Shown in pieces: positions 27,840 to 37,766 of a DNA stretch of 64,000 nucleotides. Within the stretch, counting starts at the first letter, position 1. Every line of letters starts with the position of its first letter. The notes below the pieces were generated by a model, which was given only the letters and a program-made list of their open reading frames with translations, had not been told where the DNA came from and did no database searches. The DNA is from an uncultured Synechococcaceae cyanobacterium (GTDB taxonomy: Bacteria; Cyanobacteriota; Cyanobacteriia; PCC-6307; Cyanobiaceae): positions 1-64,000 of the forward strand of contig CACAVZ010000002.1 in NCBI GenBank assembly GCA_902536065.1, read 5' to 3'. Position numbers and translations under genes: made by a program.

Positions 27840-29405
27840 TCAAGATATTTGTCTCATTTTTTCATTTCTCATTAATTTTGACAATTCGTCACCAATAGCA
27901 GAAGAATTTGACCCTTTTTTGCACTTTGATGCAGCAAATGAATGCAAAAGTACGTATTTAGCAAAAAAATCTGTTGTTATATTTCTGCAGACAGTTAAAT
28001 CAATCGCAGAACTACCAGCTATAAATCCAGATAAAAGATCGCCCAATCCAGCTCGAGCTGTCTGAGAATCGGTTCCAAAAAGTTGCCAAACTTTTTTATT
28101 ATCCGCAACTATGCTATTAGCTCCCTTAAATAGAATACTAATGTTAAATTCTTTTGCTGCATAAAGAGCTAGCTCTAAATTGCTATCAGATTTGATATGA
28201 GGGAATAACCTTCCAAATTCTTTGCTATGTGGTGTAATCCATGTTTTAAATTTTCTCTCTAAAAAGAAATTTGACCCTAACTTAGATTCCGAAATTCTAT
28301 TAAGTGCATCAGCGTCCAAAATCAATAATCCCTCAAAATCAATTAAATAATTTTTTGATTTTTGCCAATCATTATTATCAACACCTATTCCTGGCCCTAC
28401 AACTAACGAATCGTACGCACTTAGATCAATATTATTTAATGCACTAAATAATGATGCATTACCTTTTTGATCACATTGCATAGTACCTTTTAAAACTATT
28501 TCTGGAGCATATTGCCAAATAGATTCGGCGACCAACTCAGGCAGCACCGCAGAGATAAAACCTGCTCCACTTGATATGGCCCCTTTCATTGCCAAGTATG
28601 CAGCACCAGGATATTTTTCACTTCCGGCTATTATTAAAGTTCTACCTCTTTGATATTTGTTGGAATTTTTTGGTAAAGAAGGTAAATCAATATTTTTTAT
28701 ATCTTTGTAAGTAACCTTAAAAATCTTTTTATCAATTTTGGAAAGCTTACTAGTAGGTATCCCAACATCTATATGGTGCAATTCTCCAATAAAAGGTAAA
28801 GCAGAATCTTGGGTCAACCCAATCTTATAAAGACCAACGGCCAAGGTATAGTCTGCCTTAACTGCGTCATCTAAAAAAGGCTCTCCTTTATCAGGACATA
28901 ATCCTGTTGGAATATCAATACTTATTACGTTTCCAGATTTTTTATGAAATTTTTGATTAAAAAGTTTAATTAATTTATCATCAACTTTTCTTTTTTGATT
29001 ATTACCAAAAACGGCATCAATCCAGAGCTCTTTCCCATTTGCATCAGGAGGCTCTACTAATTTTATGACACCAATAGATGTAAGATAATTAAGATGGTTA
29101 TTTGTTAATGTTTTTTTTATCGGAAATGGGCACCATATCTGAACATAAAAACCTTTCAAAAAAAGCTCTCTAGCTATTACTGCACCATCCCCGCCATTAT
29201 GCCCAGGACCTATAAAAACAGTTATTCCATTCTTGAGAAGAGGTTTCTTTTTTAAGAGCCATCTACTAATCTGGATACCAGCTTTTTCCATCAATGCTTC
29301 TTGTGGCATTCCATCAGAAAACATTTCTTTCTCTAATATCAACATTTGCTTTGAATCAACAATTAAATGTTCAGAGTCAATTGTTGGCCATACAATTTCG
29401 TTCAT
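27840..29405 (-). CDS. nnrDE: Bifunctional NAD(P)HX epimerase / ADP-dependent NAD(P)HX dehydratase
   Basis: This enzyme repairs hydrated NADH and NADPH. The N-terminal YjeF epimerase domain has FIGPGHNGGDGAVIARELF at residues 65-83. The C-terminal ribokinase-like dehydratase domain has AGSEKYPGAAYLAMKGA, VVGPGIGVD and the ATP-site motif ARAGLGDLLSGFIAG. Length is 521 residues. It is divergent from mnmA with a 46-base gap. The gene is often annotated as yjeF-type sugar kinase. Confidence 0.94.
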   Translation of the reverse strand: MNEIVWPTIDSEHLIVDSKQMLILEKEMFSDGMPQEALMEKAGIQISRWLLKKKPLLKNGITVFIGPGHNGGDGAVIARELFLKGFYVQIWCPFPIKKTLTNNHLNYLTSIGVIKLVEPPDANGKELWIDAVFGNNQKRKVDDKLIKLFNQKFHKKSGNVISIDIPTGLCPDKGEPFLDDAVKADYTLAVGLYKIGLTQDSALPFIGELHHIDVGIPTSKLSKIDKKIFKVTYKDIKNIDLPSLPKNSNKYQRGRTLIIAGSEKYPGAAYLAMKGAISSGAGFISAVLPELVAESIWQYAPEIVLKGTMQCDQKGNASLFSALNNIDLSAYDSLVVGPGIGVDNNDWQKSKNYLIDFEGLLILDADALNRISESKLGSNFFLERKFKTWITPHSKEFGRLFPHIKSDSNLELALYAAKEFNISILFKGANSIVADNKKVWQLFGTDSQTARAGLGDLLSGFIAGSSAIDLTVCRNITTDFFAKYVLLHSFAASKCKKGSNSSAIGDELSKLMRNEKMRQIS

Positions 29406-29451
29406 AATGAATACAAAGCAATTGAAAAACTGTTCAAAATTTTAAACTTCC

Positions 29452-30609
29452 ATGTTAAAGACACAAAAGGATAAAAAATTAGAGAACTTTTTTTCTTCTA
29501 ATAATAAAACTAAAAAGAAGAAAAATATTATTGTAGGTCTTTCCGGAGGTGTAGATAGTTCCCTTTCAGCGGCTCTTCTTGTAGAAAGAGGCTGGAATGT
29601 TGAGGGACTAACTCTTTGGCTAATGAAAGGACAAGGCTCCTGTTGTTCTGAAGGATTAGTAGATGCTGCTGGCCTTTGTGAAGATTTGGGAATTAATCAT
29701 AAAATAATAGACTCAAGAGAAATTTTCGAAAGAGAGGTAATTAAAAAAACTACTGAAAGCTATGAGAAAGGATTTACTCCACTTCCATGTTCTATGTGCA
29801 ACAAGAATGTGAAGTTTGAAGAGATGCTTAATTATGCAATAAACAAAAAAGACTTTACTCATATTGCGACTGGACATTACGCAAGAATAAAAAAATCATC
29901 TTATGCTAAAACACTTGATTGCAAGAGCTTTGTATTTAAGGACTTCCTTCTTCTCAGAGGTGCTGACGAAAACAAAGACCAAAGTTATTTCCTCTATTCT
30001 CTTTCACAAAAAGTACTAAGCAGATTAGAGTTTCCTCTTGGTGAAATGAAAAAAGAAGAAACAAGAAAGGAAGCCCTGAGATTAGGCCTTAGAACTGCTC
30101 AAAAACAAGAAAGTCAAGATTTATGTTTAGTTGAGCATTACGGATCAATGCAGATATTTATCGACAAACACATTGAACCCAAAGAAGGTGAAATTGTACA
30201 TGTAAATGGGAAAGTTCTTGGAAAGCACAATGGTATTCAGCATTTTACGGTAGGTCAAAGAAAAGGTTTGGGCATCGCTTGGCCGGAACCTTTATATGTA
30301 AAAAGTTTGGACAGGGTAAAAAACATAGTTTATGTAGCAGATAAAAGTGATCTATTCAATAGAGAAGCGATTATTAATAAGGTTAACTGGGTTTCGATCG
30401 AAGAACCTAAACAAGAGATAGAAGTAGAAGCACAAATCAGATATAGAAGTCATCCTGTAAAAGGCATATTAATTCCTTTGAAAAATTTAGATGATCCATC
30501 TAAAACATATAAATTAATTTTTGAAAAAAGCCAAAGTTCGGTAACACCCGGACAAGCTGCAGTTTTTTATAAAGGAGAAATTTTATTGGGTGGCGGATTA
30601 ATTAATTAA
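29452..30609 (+). CDS. mnmA: tRNA-specific 2-thiouridylase
   Basis: This enzyme adds sulfur to U34 of Lys, Glu and Gln tRNAs. The PP-loop is GLSGGVDSS at 29-37. LPCSMCN (Cys113, Cys116) holds the catalytic cysteine, and QESQDLC carries the second cysteine that forms the persulfide. ATGHYARI and [10 protein letters not shown] are family motifs. Residues 1-25 are a Lys/Asn-rich extension. Length is 385 residues. The 3' end overlaps convergent lnt by 8 bases. Confidence 0.96.
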   Translation: MLKTQKDKKLENFFSSNNKTKKKKNIIVGLSGGVDSSLSAALLVERGWNVEGLTLWLMKGQGSCCSEGLVDAAGLCEDLGINHKIIDSREIFEREVIKKTTESYEKGFTPLPCSMCNKNVKFEEMLNYAINKKDFTHIATGHYARIKKSSYAKTLDCKSFVFKDFLLLRGADENKDQSYFLYSLSQKVLSRLEFPLGEMKKEETRKEALRLGLRTAQKQESQDLCLVEHYGSMQIFIDKHIEPKEGEIVHVNGKVLGKHNGIQHFTVGQRKGLGIAWPEPLYVKSLDRVKNIVYVADKSDLFNREAIINKVNWVSIEEPKQEIEVEAQIRYRSHPVKGILIPLKNLDDPSKTYKLIFEKSQSSVTPGQAAVFYKGEILLGGGLIN

Positions 30610-32089
30610 TTTTCCAAAAGAAATTTAATCCCATAAAAAATATAAATAATAACAAAATAGGCTTATCTCCAAATTTTGTATAGAAGGTCTTATCGGATGA
30701 AAAATTAGGGAAAACTACTTTATTTTGCTCCACATTTAAATCTAGAAGTTGAATTATTTCCCCATTATCTTTAACTAAACCCGAAGGACCAGTGTTTGAT
30801 ACAAGTAGATTATCTTTTTTATTTTCAATACTTCTCAATCTTGCCAAAGACAGGAATTGATCATAAAGCTTAGTTGGATAGGGATCTAAATTTGCTGCAG
30901 TTATTATTAATTTTGCACCGCTATTAATAGCCTTTCTTATTTTCAATCCATCACTAATTTCATAACAGATAGCCACTGCTAGAGGTTGTGTAAATTTAGG
31001 ATCAAAAAATCTTGAATCAGAGCCTGGTTGAATTCCTCCTACTGCAGATAATCCTCTTGAAAAACTATCTAGAAATCTAGGTATTTTTTCTCCTAATGGG
31101 ACAAGTCTATTTTTATCTATAAATGAGGTAAAAGATTTGTCTCCAATTTGAAATCCCAGTAAAGAACTTCTTAACTCATTATTAGAATTTCTAAAACCTC
31201 CTGCCAAGGTATTAACCTTAAAACCTTTAGGTGAATAAAAATTATTGTATAGAGTTCCTTCAGGAGCAACAAGAAGTTTTGCTTGATTGGCTAAAGCATA
31301 CTTTTGAGCGATAGATTGTTTTTCTTTAATATATTCACTATCTATTTTTAATTTTTCTCTTGTTGGGAGGTTGGTTTGCCAAACTGCCACAGGATATTCA
31401 TAATTTCTTTTAATTGGCGTTGTTAACCCCCCAAATAGATGTAAGAAAAAAATAATAAAAAGTCCGAAAATAAATATTTTTTTAAAATGAAGTTTTCTTC
31501 TCCATCTACCGTGACTAAAAAATATCCAAAATCCAATCAATATTTGTAATACGCATAAACCACTTGCGCCAATCCATCTTGCCAAACCTGCAAGATAAAT
31601 ATCACCTGGGACAAGACTCTCGCCTAAACCTATCCAAAAAAAAGGTGTTTGAGAAAGTATCAATTCACCAATTCCCCAAGTCAAAGACAAAAAAAATACT
31701 TTTACGGTTAAAGGTAATATTTTCATTTTAAAAACATCCTCTTTCCACAAAATAATTTCAACTAACAAACCCCATAAATAAACTAATAACCCACCCAAAA
31801 AAGCACAAAATAATAATATTAAAATGGTAATTACTAAACTGGCAAGCAATGAAAAACCAAGCCATGTTAATGGATGAAGATCATAAAGCCAAGAATGACT
31901 TATCAAGATAAAGAAAAAACCCCAACAAAAATTTGCTATCCTTCTTTCACTTCCCTTCCATAAAATAAATAATGATATCGGCATAAAAATCAGCCAAAAA
32001 TGTGTTGCAACAGATATTCCTCCTAAAATGCCACCTAAACATGGGTAAAAATATTGTTTTAAACTTTTAACTTGAGTTGGAATTAACAA
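30602..32089 (-). CDS. lnt: Apolipoprotein N-acyltransferase
   Basis: This membrane enzyme adds the third acyl chain to lipoproteins. The 495-residue protein has several N-terminal membrane helices, then a nitrilase domain whose catalytic triad is visible: Glu in VAPEGTLY (about 275), Lys in PLGEKIPRF (about 334) and Cys in AICYEISDG (about 373). One more hydrophobic segment closes the C-terminus ([14 protein letters not shown]). The start is TTG. The gene is divergent from the FKBP gene. Confidence 0.93.
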   Translation of the reverse strand: MLIPTQVKSLKQYFYPCLGGILGGISVATHFWLIFMPISLFILWKGSERRIANFCWGFFFILISHSWLYDLHPLTWLGFSLLASLVITILILLFCAFLGGLLVYLWGLLVEIILWKEDVFKMKILPLTVKVFFLSLTWGIGELILSQTPFFWIGLGESLVPGDIYLAGLARWIGASGLCVLQILIGFWIFFSHGRWRRKLHFKKIFIFGLFIIFFLHLFGGLTTPIKRNYEYPVAVWQTNLPTREKLKIDSEYIKEKQSIAQKYALANQAKLLVAPEGTLYNNFYSPKGFKVNTLAGGFRNSNNELRSSLLGFQIGDKSFTSFIDKNRLVPLGEKIPRFLDSFSRGLSAVGGIQPGSDSRFFDPKFTQPLAVAICYEISDGLKIRKAINSGAKLIITAANLDPYPTKLYDQFLSLARLRSIENKKDNLLVSNTGPSGLVKDNGEIIQLLDLNVEQNKVVFPNFSSDKTFYTKFGDKPILLLFIFFMGLNFFWKIN

Positions 32090-32174
32090 TCTAAAATTTC
32101 AAATTTAATTTAAAATCACCCATTTATTGTACCTTTATTCTGTAGTATTAGTTTTAGTAACTTTCAAAATCTAG

Positions 32175-32747
32175 GTGAAAGAAGTCTTTATCAGTTTTGC
32201 AGTTTTTGTTTTTTGCGTTTCATTAACTATCTTCAGTCAATTTAATTCACCTCAAGTTGTTAATGCTGCTGAATCAGAAAATCAATTAATTCAACAAAAG
32301 CCTCTTGCAAAATCATCAAATATTTCAAATAACAATTTATTTGAACTAGACCCATCAGATCCAAATCCTATACTTTTCGCTATGGCAGAAGAAACACCAT
32401 CAGAAAGCAATTCAAGGACTACAGAAAGTGGTCTAATTATTGCAGATATATTAAATGGGGAAGGAGATGAAGCTAGTGCTGGGCAAACAGTTACTGTTAA
32501 TTACACTGGAACTTTAGAAGACGGGACACAATTTGATACCAGTATCGGAAGAGCTCCATTCAGCTTTCCCTTGGGTGCTGGACGAGTAATAAAAGGTTGG
32601 GACGAAGGTGTAGCAGGCATGAAAGTTGGAGGTAAAAGAAAATTGACAATACCTCCGGAACTTGGATACGGATCGAGAGGAGCAGGAAATGTAATACCTG
32701 CTAATGCGACTTTAATATTTGAAGTTGAATTATTAAAAGTCAATTAA
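32175..32747 (+). CDS. FKBP-type peptidyl-prolyl cis-trans isomerase, exported
   Basis: The 190-residue protein starts at GTG with a hydrophobic signal/anchor ([19 protein letters not shown]). A linker follows, then a full FKBP domain from about residue 85: [37 protein letters not shown] and [19 protein letters not shown]. It is therefore a periplasmic or thylakoid-lumen foldase. It is placed 78 bases upstream of sodN on the same strand, but there is no evidence that they share a transcript. Confidence 0.95.
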   Translation: MKEVFISFAVFVFCVSLTIFSQFNSPQVVNAAESENQLIQQKPLAKSSNISNNNLFELDPSDPNPILFAMAEETPSESNSRTTESGLIIADILNGEGDEASAGQTVTVNYTGTLEDGTQFDTSIGRAPFSFPLGAGRVIKGWDEGVAGMKVGGKRKLTIPPELGYGSRGAGNVIPANATLIFEVELLKVN

Positions 32748-32825
32748 ATTAAGTAAGAAAAATATCCAAGACTTTTCAATTTAGTTAATCTCCAAGTAGT
32801 ATATATACAACATTAAATATCTGAA

Positions 32826-33299
32826 ATGCTAAGTAAATTCATCAATCCTTTTCTAAATAAAAATTCCCCAATGCCTGTCCATGCTCACTGTGACGGTCCT
32901 TGTGGTGTTTACGACCCAGCATCTACGAGAGTCGCAGCTGAAGCAGTTTTATCAATGACAAAAAAACTTATTGCATTAGAGGCTCCTTCTAGCACTGATT
33001 CAGCCGAGTGGGCTGCATACAGTAATACATTTTCTAGATATGTTGCTGTTAAAGAAGAGCAGGCAAAAGAAACAAAGAAAGAAATTCTAATTTTATGGAC
33101 AGATTACTTTAAACCAGTTCATTTGGAAACTTATCCAGACTTACATGAAACCATTTGGAAGGCGGCCAAATTATGCAGTGCATGCAAAGTTAATATTGAC
33201 TTAGCTCAAGCTGAAGAACTTATGAGCTTTGTAGAAAAGATTCATAGTATTTTCTGGGCTTCAAAAGGAAGATCAGATGCTTTTGTAAAAGCTAGTTAA
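32826..33299 (+). CDS. sodN: Nickel superoxide dismutase precursor
   Basis: The nickel hook HCDGPCGVYDP begins at residue 21. Mature NiSOD starts at this His, and His1, Cys2 and Cys6 bind nickel. A 20-residue propeptide ending MPVHA must be removed first. The rest is the four-helix bundle (WAAYSNTFSRYVAVKE, ILILWTDYFKP, AAKLCSACKVNIDL). Length is 157 residues. The maturation protease gene follows immediately, and a His-rich nickel permease lies on the opposite strand. This cytosolic, iron-sparing SOD is typical of open-ocean picocyanobacteria. Confidence 0.98.
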   Translation: MLSKFINPFLNKNSPMPVHAHCDGPCGVYDPASTRVAAEAVLSMTKKLIALEAPSSTDSAEWAAYSNTFSRYVAVKEEQAKETKKEILILWTDYFKPVHLETYPDLHETIWKAAKLCSACKVNIDLAQAEELMSFVEKIHSIFWASKGRSDAFVKAS

Positions 33300-33304
33300 T
33301 CATA

Positions 33305-33700
33305 ATTATTTTCAAAAGTTTTTTTGATTTCATTTTATTTTTTTTAGGTTTAAGAAAAACTGCCATTATTAGTGGTGAATCGATGTTTCCTTACCTAAAA
33401 GAAGGGGACATTGTATTTTTTAAAAAATATAAAAAAGATATATCAATACTTAAAAATCGACAAATAGTTATCTTTAATCATCCAACTAAAAATAAAAAAC
33501 TTATAAAAAGAATAAATTCAGTAAATCAAAATAACATTGAAGTTATTGGCGATAATATTGAATTTAGCGAAGATAGTAATAAATTTGGATTAATTAATAA
33601 CGAAAAAATAATTGGGATTGTCACCTCTAAACTAATCACCCCTAAATTAAAAAATATTTTAATTCAAAAAAATAGAAGCACTTCTTTGAATCCAAAATAA
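33305..33700 (+). CDS. sodX: NiSOD maturation protease, S26 signal-peptidase-like; start uncertain
   Basis: The protein is a small S26 peptidase: SGESMFPYLKEGDIVFF with the catalytic Ser just before Met, IKRINSV with the general-base Lys, and IGDN. It is expected to cut the SodN propeptide. The first ATG (33383) is the Met of SGESM and would remove the catalytic Ser, so translation must begin upstream. The frame is open from 33296 and encodes a hydrophobic helix (KSFFDFILFFLGL) then RKTAIISGE, but contains no ATG, GTG or TTG. I place the start provisionally at ATT 33305, just after the sodN stop. Its 3' end overlaps the convergent permease by 42 bases. Confidence 0.8.
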   Translation: MIFKSFFDFILFFLGLRKTAIISGESMFPYLKEGDIVFFKKYKKDISILKNRQIVIFNHPTKNKKLIKRINSVNQNNIEVIGDNIEFSEDSNKFGLINNEKIIGIVTSKLITPKLKNILIQKNRSTSLNPK

Positions 33701-34330
33701 TCCCAAAGAAAAGGAAAGCCCTCCTGCTACAGCTATTAATCTTTTAATAAATTTTTGACTTGCTTTAAAGGTGGTAAAAGATATTAAACAAGTAAAAAGA
33801 TTCATACTTATTAGTGAACCAATCAAATATGAAATCAAATATAAGCAAGCGCTTGTTAAAGGTAGTGCTAAAGCAGGAAGAACAGCAAGAAAATGTGAAC
33901 CTCCAGCTATACCATGTAGCAAGCCTAAACCCGTCAAAGCATGTGAGTGCTTATTATTATTTTTTTGTTCCTTAATATGAAAGTGAAAGTGACGATGGGC
34001 AATTCCATTTTCATGCTTATGGGAATGCGAGTGGATACTTAATTGAAAAGAATTTTTTATAGCAAATACTCCAACAATTAGAAGAGAAATTCCAACTAGG
34101 AGTTCGGCAATATTAGAAAATTTGTTTAATGGCGTAATATCCTTAATAAAAATCGTTAGAAAAGCTAATAAGAGGATACCTGAAGAGTGTCCTAAGCCCC
34201 ATGAGAAACTATTTTTAAGAGCTTTTTGGGGATTATTAATGGCTGCTGGTATTATTGCAATTAAATGATCAGCGCCACTAACTACATGCACAAATCCTGC
34301 AACTATACCTGTTAAAATTACAGCCTGCAT
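33659..34330 (-). CDS. Probable nickel permease with His-rich loop (HupE/NiCoT-like)
   Basis: The 223-residue membrane protein has about six helices. The first contains GFVHVVSGADHLIAIIPAA, a metal-transport motif of the HupE/nickel-cobalt transporter group. A cytoplasmic or lumenal loop (about residues 105-130) is packed with His, including HSHSHKHENGIAHRHFHFH. A second signature is GLGLLHGIAGGSHFLAVLPA. Location next to sodN and sodX suggests nickel import for NiSOD. Cobalt cannot be excluded. The 3' end overlaps sodX by 42 bases. Confidence 0.82.
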   Translation of the reverse strand: MQAVILTGIVAGFVHVVSGADHLIAIIPAAINNPQKALKNSFSWGLGHSSGILLLAFLTIFIKDITPLNKFSNIAELLVGISLLIVGVFAIKNSFQLSIHSHSHKHENGIAHRHFHFHIKEQKNNNKHSHALTGLGLLHGIAGGSHFLAVLPALALPLTSACLYLISYLIGSLISMNLFTCLISFTTFKASQKFIKRLIAVAGGLSFSLGLFWIQRSASIFLN

Positions 34331-34390
34331 ATATGATCAGTTCAACTCATTTATTCAATTTTACATTTATAGCACGATTTGAAGTCAATA

Positions 34391-35278
34391 TTAAATTGAA
34401 TTAAATAATTTCTTGAAAGATTGTTCAATATCAGTTTCTTTCATAAAAGTTTCACCAATTAATACGCCCATGATTCCTATAGATCTAAGCGATTCTAAAT
34501 CTCCAGCACAATTAATTCCAGATTCACTTATAGGAATAATATTTTGTTTTAAAAATATATCTGCATATTTGTTCATCAATTCTATTGACGTTTTCAAATC
34601 CGTTTTAAAAGTCTTTAAGTCCCTATTATTTATTCCAATCAAATTAAAAGATTTTAACTTTAAAATCCTTTCTAATTCATTAGAGTTATGGACTTCAACA
34701 AGAACACTCATCTTTAAATTATCAGCTATTTTCTTTAAATAAATTAAATCGTCATCACTTAAAATCGCAGCGATTAATAATATTGCATCAGCACCAGATA
34801 CCCTTGCTTTATAAATCTGATAAGCAGAAATAATAAAATCTTTGCAGAGTAGAGGAAGATTAGTTGATCTCCTTACAGTTTCGAGTATTTCATAACTACC
34901 TTGAAAAAACCTTTTATCAGTAAGTACAGAGATACATGATGCACCTAATCCTTCATAACAAATAGCTATGTTTTCAGGGTTAAAGTTTTTTCTAATAACT
35001 CCTTTACTCGGACTAGCTTTTTTTATTTCAGCAATAACACCTGGTTTTATTTTTGACTCTAAAATATTTTTATAAAAATCTTTGGGAGTAGGAAGTTTTT
35101 CAATCTTTTTGATGAGATCTTCTAAAGAGACTATTTTTTTAAAATTCTTGATTTCAATATCCTTGTGCCATACAATTTCTTCAAGAATATTTTTTGCTTG
35201 TGCTTCTCTATGAGGTACAGCATATTCTAAATTTTCTACCCTTACTGTTGGATTTGGTGGCCTGCGTCTTATCTCCAT
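34391..35278 (-). CDS. trpC: Indole-3-glycerol phosphate synthase
   Basis: This enzyme makes indoleglycerol phosphate in tryptophan synthesis. TIM-barrel motifs appear in order: [61 protein letters not shown] and GVLIGETFM. The 295-residue length includes a 30-residue N-terminal extension ([20 protein letters not shown]) typical of cyanobacterial TrpC. It lies 11 bases downstream of lpdA on the same strand. Confidence 0.97.
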   Translation of the reverse strand: MEIRRRPPNPTVRVENLEYAVPHREAQAKNILEEIVWHKDIEIKNFKKIVSLEDLIKKIEKLPTPKDFYKNILESKIKPGVIAEIKKASPSKGVIRKNFNPENIAICYEGLGASCISVLTDKRFFQGSYEILETVRRSTNLPLLCKDFIISAYQIYKARVSGADAILLIAAILSDDDLIYLKKIADNLKMSVLVEVHNSNELERILKLKSFNLIGINNRDLKTFKTDLKTSIELMNKYADIFLKQNIIPISESGINCAGDLESLRSIGIMGVLIGETFMKETDIEQSFKKLFNSI

Positions 35279-35289
35279 TTATTTAGGTA

Positions 35290-36729
35290 TTATTTTATTT
35301 GAGATGCCGCTTGTTTATATGCGACCTCAACTACTTCACTGAGGGTAGGATGAGTATGAACTTCTTTTGATAATTCAATTACATCTTGATTCCTTGCAAT
35401 AGCGTTCGAAATTTCTTGAATTAAATCAGCTGCATGTAATCCAAATATATGAGCACCTAATACTTTCCCATTATCTTTATTGAATATCAACTTTAGCAAT
35501 CCATCACTCTCTAATTCAGCCAATGCTTTTGAATTAGCCTTAAAGAAACTTTTGACAACTCCCAAAGAAAAATTTTCTTTTGCAGATATCTCTTTAGCTT
35601 CAATTTCAGAGAGACCAACTGAACTTATCTCTGGGTGAGTAAAGGTTGCTGCTGGGATACTTTTATAGTTAATTTCGACATTACCACCGCAAATATTATC
35701 AACAGCAATAGTACCCTGCGCTGCAGCTGTATGGGCAAGCATTAGTTTGCCCGTTACATCTCCAACAGCCCAAATGTTAGGTATTATTCTATCGCCATTC
35801 TTAACTCTCATTTGATCATCTATAGGAATGAAACCTTTTAATGTTTCGATACCAACCGACTCAAGATTTAAGTTATTACTATTAGGACTTCTGCCAGTTG
35901 CAACTAGTACAGCGTCAACTTCTAAAGTTTCAACAACTTCCTTAGATTTTGCATCCGTCAGTTCTATTTTTACAGGGCATCCTGGTGTTATTTTTGTCGC
36001 AAAGACATTTGATTTTGTGTCTATATCTCTTGCTTGAATAAGGTTTTTCTTAGCAATTTTAGTGATGTCTGGATCAAATGTTGGCATAATAATTTCCATA
36101 GCCTCTATCATGGTGACTTCACAACCAAGCGCGGTATAAACATCAGCAAATTCTAGTCCTATGTATCCGCTTCCAATTATTGCTATCCATCTTGGAAGCC
36201 ACTCAAGTTTAACCGCATCATCACTAGTAAATACAGTCCTATTGTCCAAAGTTATTCCACGGGGAACAAAAGGAGAAGAACCTGTTGCTATAACAATATT
36301 CTTACATGTAAAAATTTTATCAATTCCGTTTTTATCTCTTACACCTACTTTCTGATTTCCTTCAATTCTTCCAATACCCAAAATAATTTCGACTCCACTC
36401 CTTTTAAGAGTTTTTGTTAAATTTTCTCTAACATTTAAAACTAAATTATTTGCATGATCTGCAATTTTTGATCTCTCAAACCTTACTGGTGAAGCATGTA
36501 TACCAAATTTAGCTAAATGTTCATAATCAGCTATTTCTCTAACTTTTCCACTTGCAGCTAAAAGAGCTTTAGATGGAACACAACCCTTGTTAACACAAGT
36601 GCCTCCCATATCTGAAGATTCTACTATTGCGACTTTCAGTCCCTTACCAGCAGCATGTTTGGCGGCGTCAAAGCCTCCATAGCCTGCTCCTATAACAATT
36701 AAATCAAAATCAAAACTTGAATCAGTCAC
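35290..36729 (-). CDS. lpdA: Dihydrolipoamide dehydrogenase (E3)
   Basis: This FAD/NAD disulfide oxidoreductase is shared by the pyruvate dehydrogenase and glycine cleavage complexes. The FAD-binding IVIGAGYGGFDAA is at residues 11-23. The redox pair is GGTCVNKGC with Cys45 and Cys50. The NAD site is IIGSGYIGLEFADVY, and the C-terminal HTHPTLSEVV holds the active-site His-Glu. Length is 479 residues. It sits in a leftward run: SpoU methyltransferase, lpdA, trpC, with 6- and 11-base gaps. Confidence 0.97.
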   Translation of the reverse strand: MTDSSFDFDLIVIGAGYGGFDAAKHAAGKGLKVAIVESSDMGGTCVNKGCVPSKALLAASGKVREIADYEHLAKFGIHASPVRFERSKIADHANNLVLNVRENLTKTLKRSGVEIILGIGRIEGNQKVGVRDKNGIDKIFTCKNIVIATGSSPFVPRGITLDNRTVFTSDDAVKLEWLPRWIAIIGSGYIGLEFADVYTALGCEVTMIEAMEIIMPTFDPDITKIAKKNLIQARDIDTKSNVFATKITPGCPVKIELTDAKSKEVVETLEVDAVLVATGRSPNSNNLNLESVGIETLKGFIPIDDQMRVKNGDRIIPNIWAVGDVTGKLMLAHTAAAQGTIAVDNICGGNVEINYKSIPAATFTHPEISSVGLSEIEAKEISAKENFSLGVVKSFFKANSKALAELESDGLLKLIFNKDNGKVLGAHIFGLHAADLIQEISNAIARNQDVIELSKEVHTHPTLSEVVEVAYKQAASQIK

Positions 36730-36735
36730 TTTTAT

Positions 36736-37596
36736 CTACGTATTAGAGGTGTATGCGACTCTTTTTCGTTCTAGTAATAACGGAACTGCAACGCAAGCCA
36801 CATTCAATGATTCTACAAGCTCACTATGCGGAATTGTAATTGTTTCATTAAAAGCTTCTAGAATTTTTTTATGAATACCTTGACCTTCATTACCCAAAAT
36901 TAATGCGGTACGTCTAGACCAATCAACTTCCCAGTAAGGTTTTGAAGGTTTTTTTGAACTTTTATTATGGCTGCTAGTAGAGAAAATATTAAATCCTACA
37001 TTTGATAATTCAGACAACGACTTAAGTAAAGAATTTATTATTTCTTGTTCTGTACCCTCATATCTTTGAAATGGGAGGTGAAAAACTGCACCAGTTGATG
37101 CTCTTAATACTTTTTGGCTTAATGGGTGCGCGCCTCCAGCTAAAAAAATTGCATTAACACCCCCAGCTAAAGCAGTTCTAAAAAGATTACCCATATTCCC
37201 AGGATCTTGAATCCTATCGAGAACAAGAACAAAATCATCTTTACTATTTAATTGATAATTAGGTATCGATGAAATTTTTACTAATGCTGCGATACCATCT
37301 GGATTAACTGTTGAAATCACAGAAGCTAAAACTTCTTCTGAGACCAAAAATATTATTGATTGATCAAACTGTTTACTAAGATTTTGGTTCTTTTTTAACC
37401 ATTTTTCAGTAACTAAAATTTTGCAGGGAGAATTTCCAGAATTCAATAATTCCTCTATAAGATGAGTACCTTCAATACAAAAAAATTCCTTTTCTTTGCG
37501 AGAGGATCCTCTTTTAAATGATCTAAATCTCTTAACTAGATTATTGTTTTTACTAGTTATTTTTAAAGAAGTATTTTCTATGAGTAATTCAAAAAT
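36736..37596 (-). CDS. SpoU/TrmH-family RNA 2'-O-methyltransferase; start uncertain
   Basis: The C-terminal SPOUT domain has DPGNMGNLFRTALAGG, ALILGNEGQG and SLNVACVAVPLLLERKR (motifs 1-3), so it methylates ribose in rRNA or tRNA. The nearest standard start, TTG at 37446, would delete the substrate-binding N-terminal domain. That domain is clearly encoded upstream in frame: LKITSKNNNLVKRFRSFKR and FFCIEGTHLIEELL. The open frame reaches 37605 but has no ATG, GTG or TTG before that TTG. An ATT at 37596, preceded by an AAGAGA purine run, is my provisional start. The target nucleotide is not determinable. Confidence 0.82.
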   Translation of the reverse strand: MFELLIENTSLKITSKNNNLVKRFRSFKRGSSRKEKEFFCIEGTHLIEELLNSGNSPCKILVTEKWLKKNQNLSKQFDQSIIFLVSEEVLASVISTVNPDGIAALVKISSIPNYQLNSKDDFVLVLDRIQDPGNMGNLFRTALAGGVNAIFLAGGAHPLSQKVLRASTGAVFHLPFQRYEGTEQEIINSLLKSLSELSNVGFNIFSTSSHNKSSKKPSKPYWEVDWSRRTALILGNEGQGIHKKILEAFNETITIPHSELVESLNVACVAVPLLLERKRVAYTSNT

Positions 37597-37766
37597 TTTG
37601 TTCTCTTATACATTTTAATTCTATAAAACTTTTGAACAACAATTTTTAAAATTTAATATCCTAAAACCGAATAACAAATTTTACTTTAAATTAATATTCA
37701 AGACGTTACATTCGGTGGACTAACTTATTTTCGTTTGTCATCATGAATCTAATAAATTAAGTCTTA

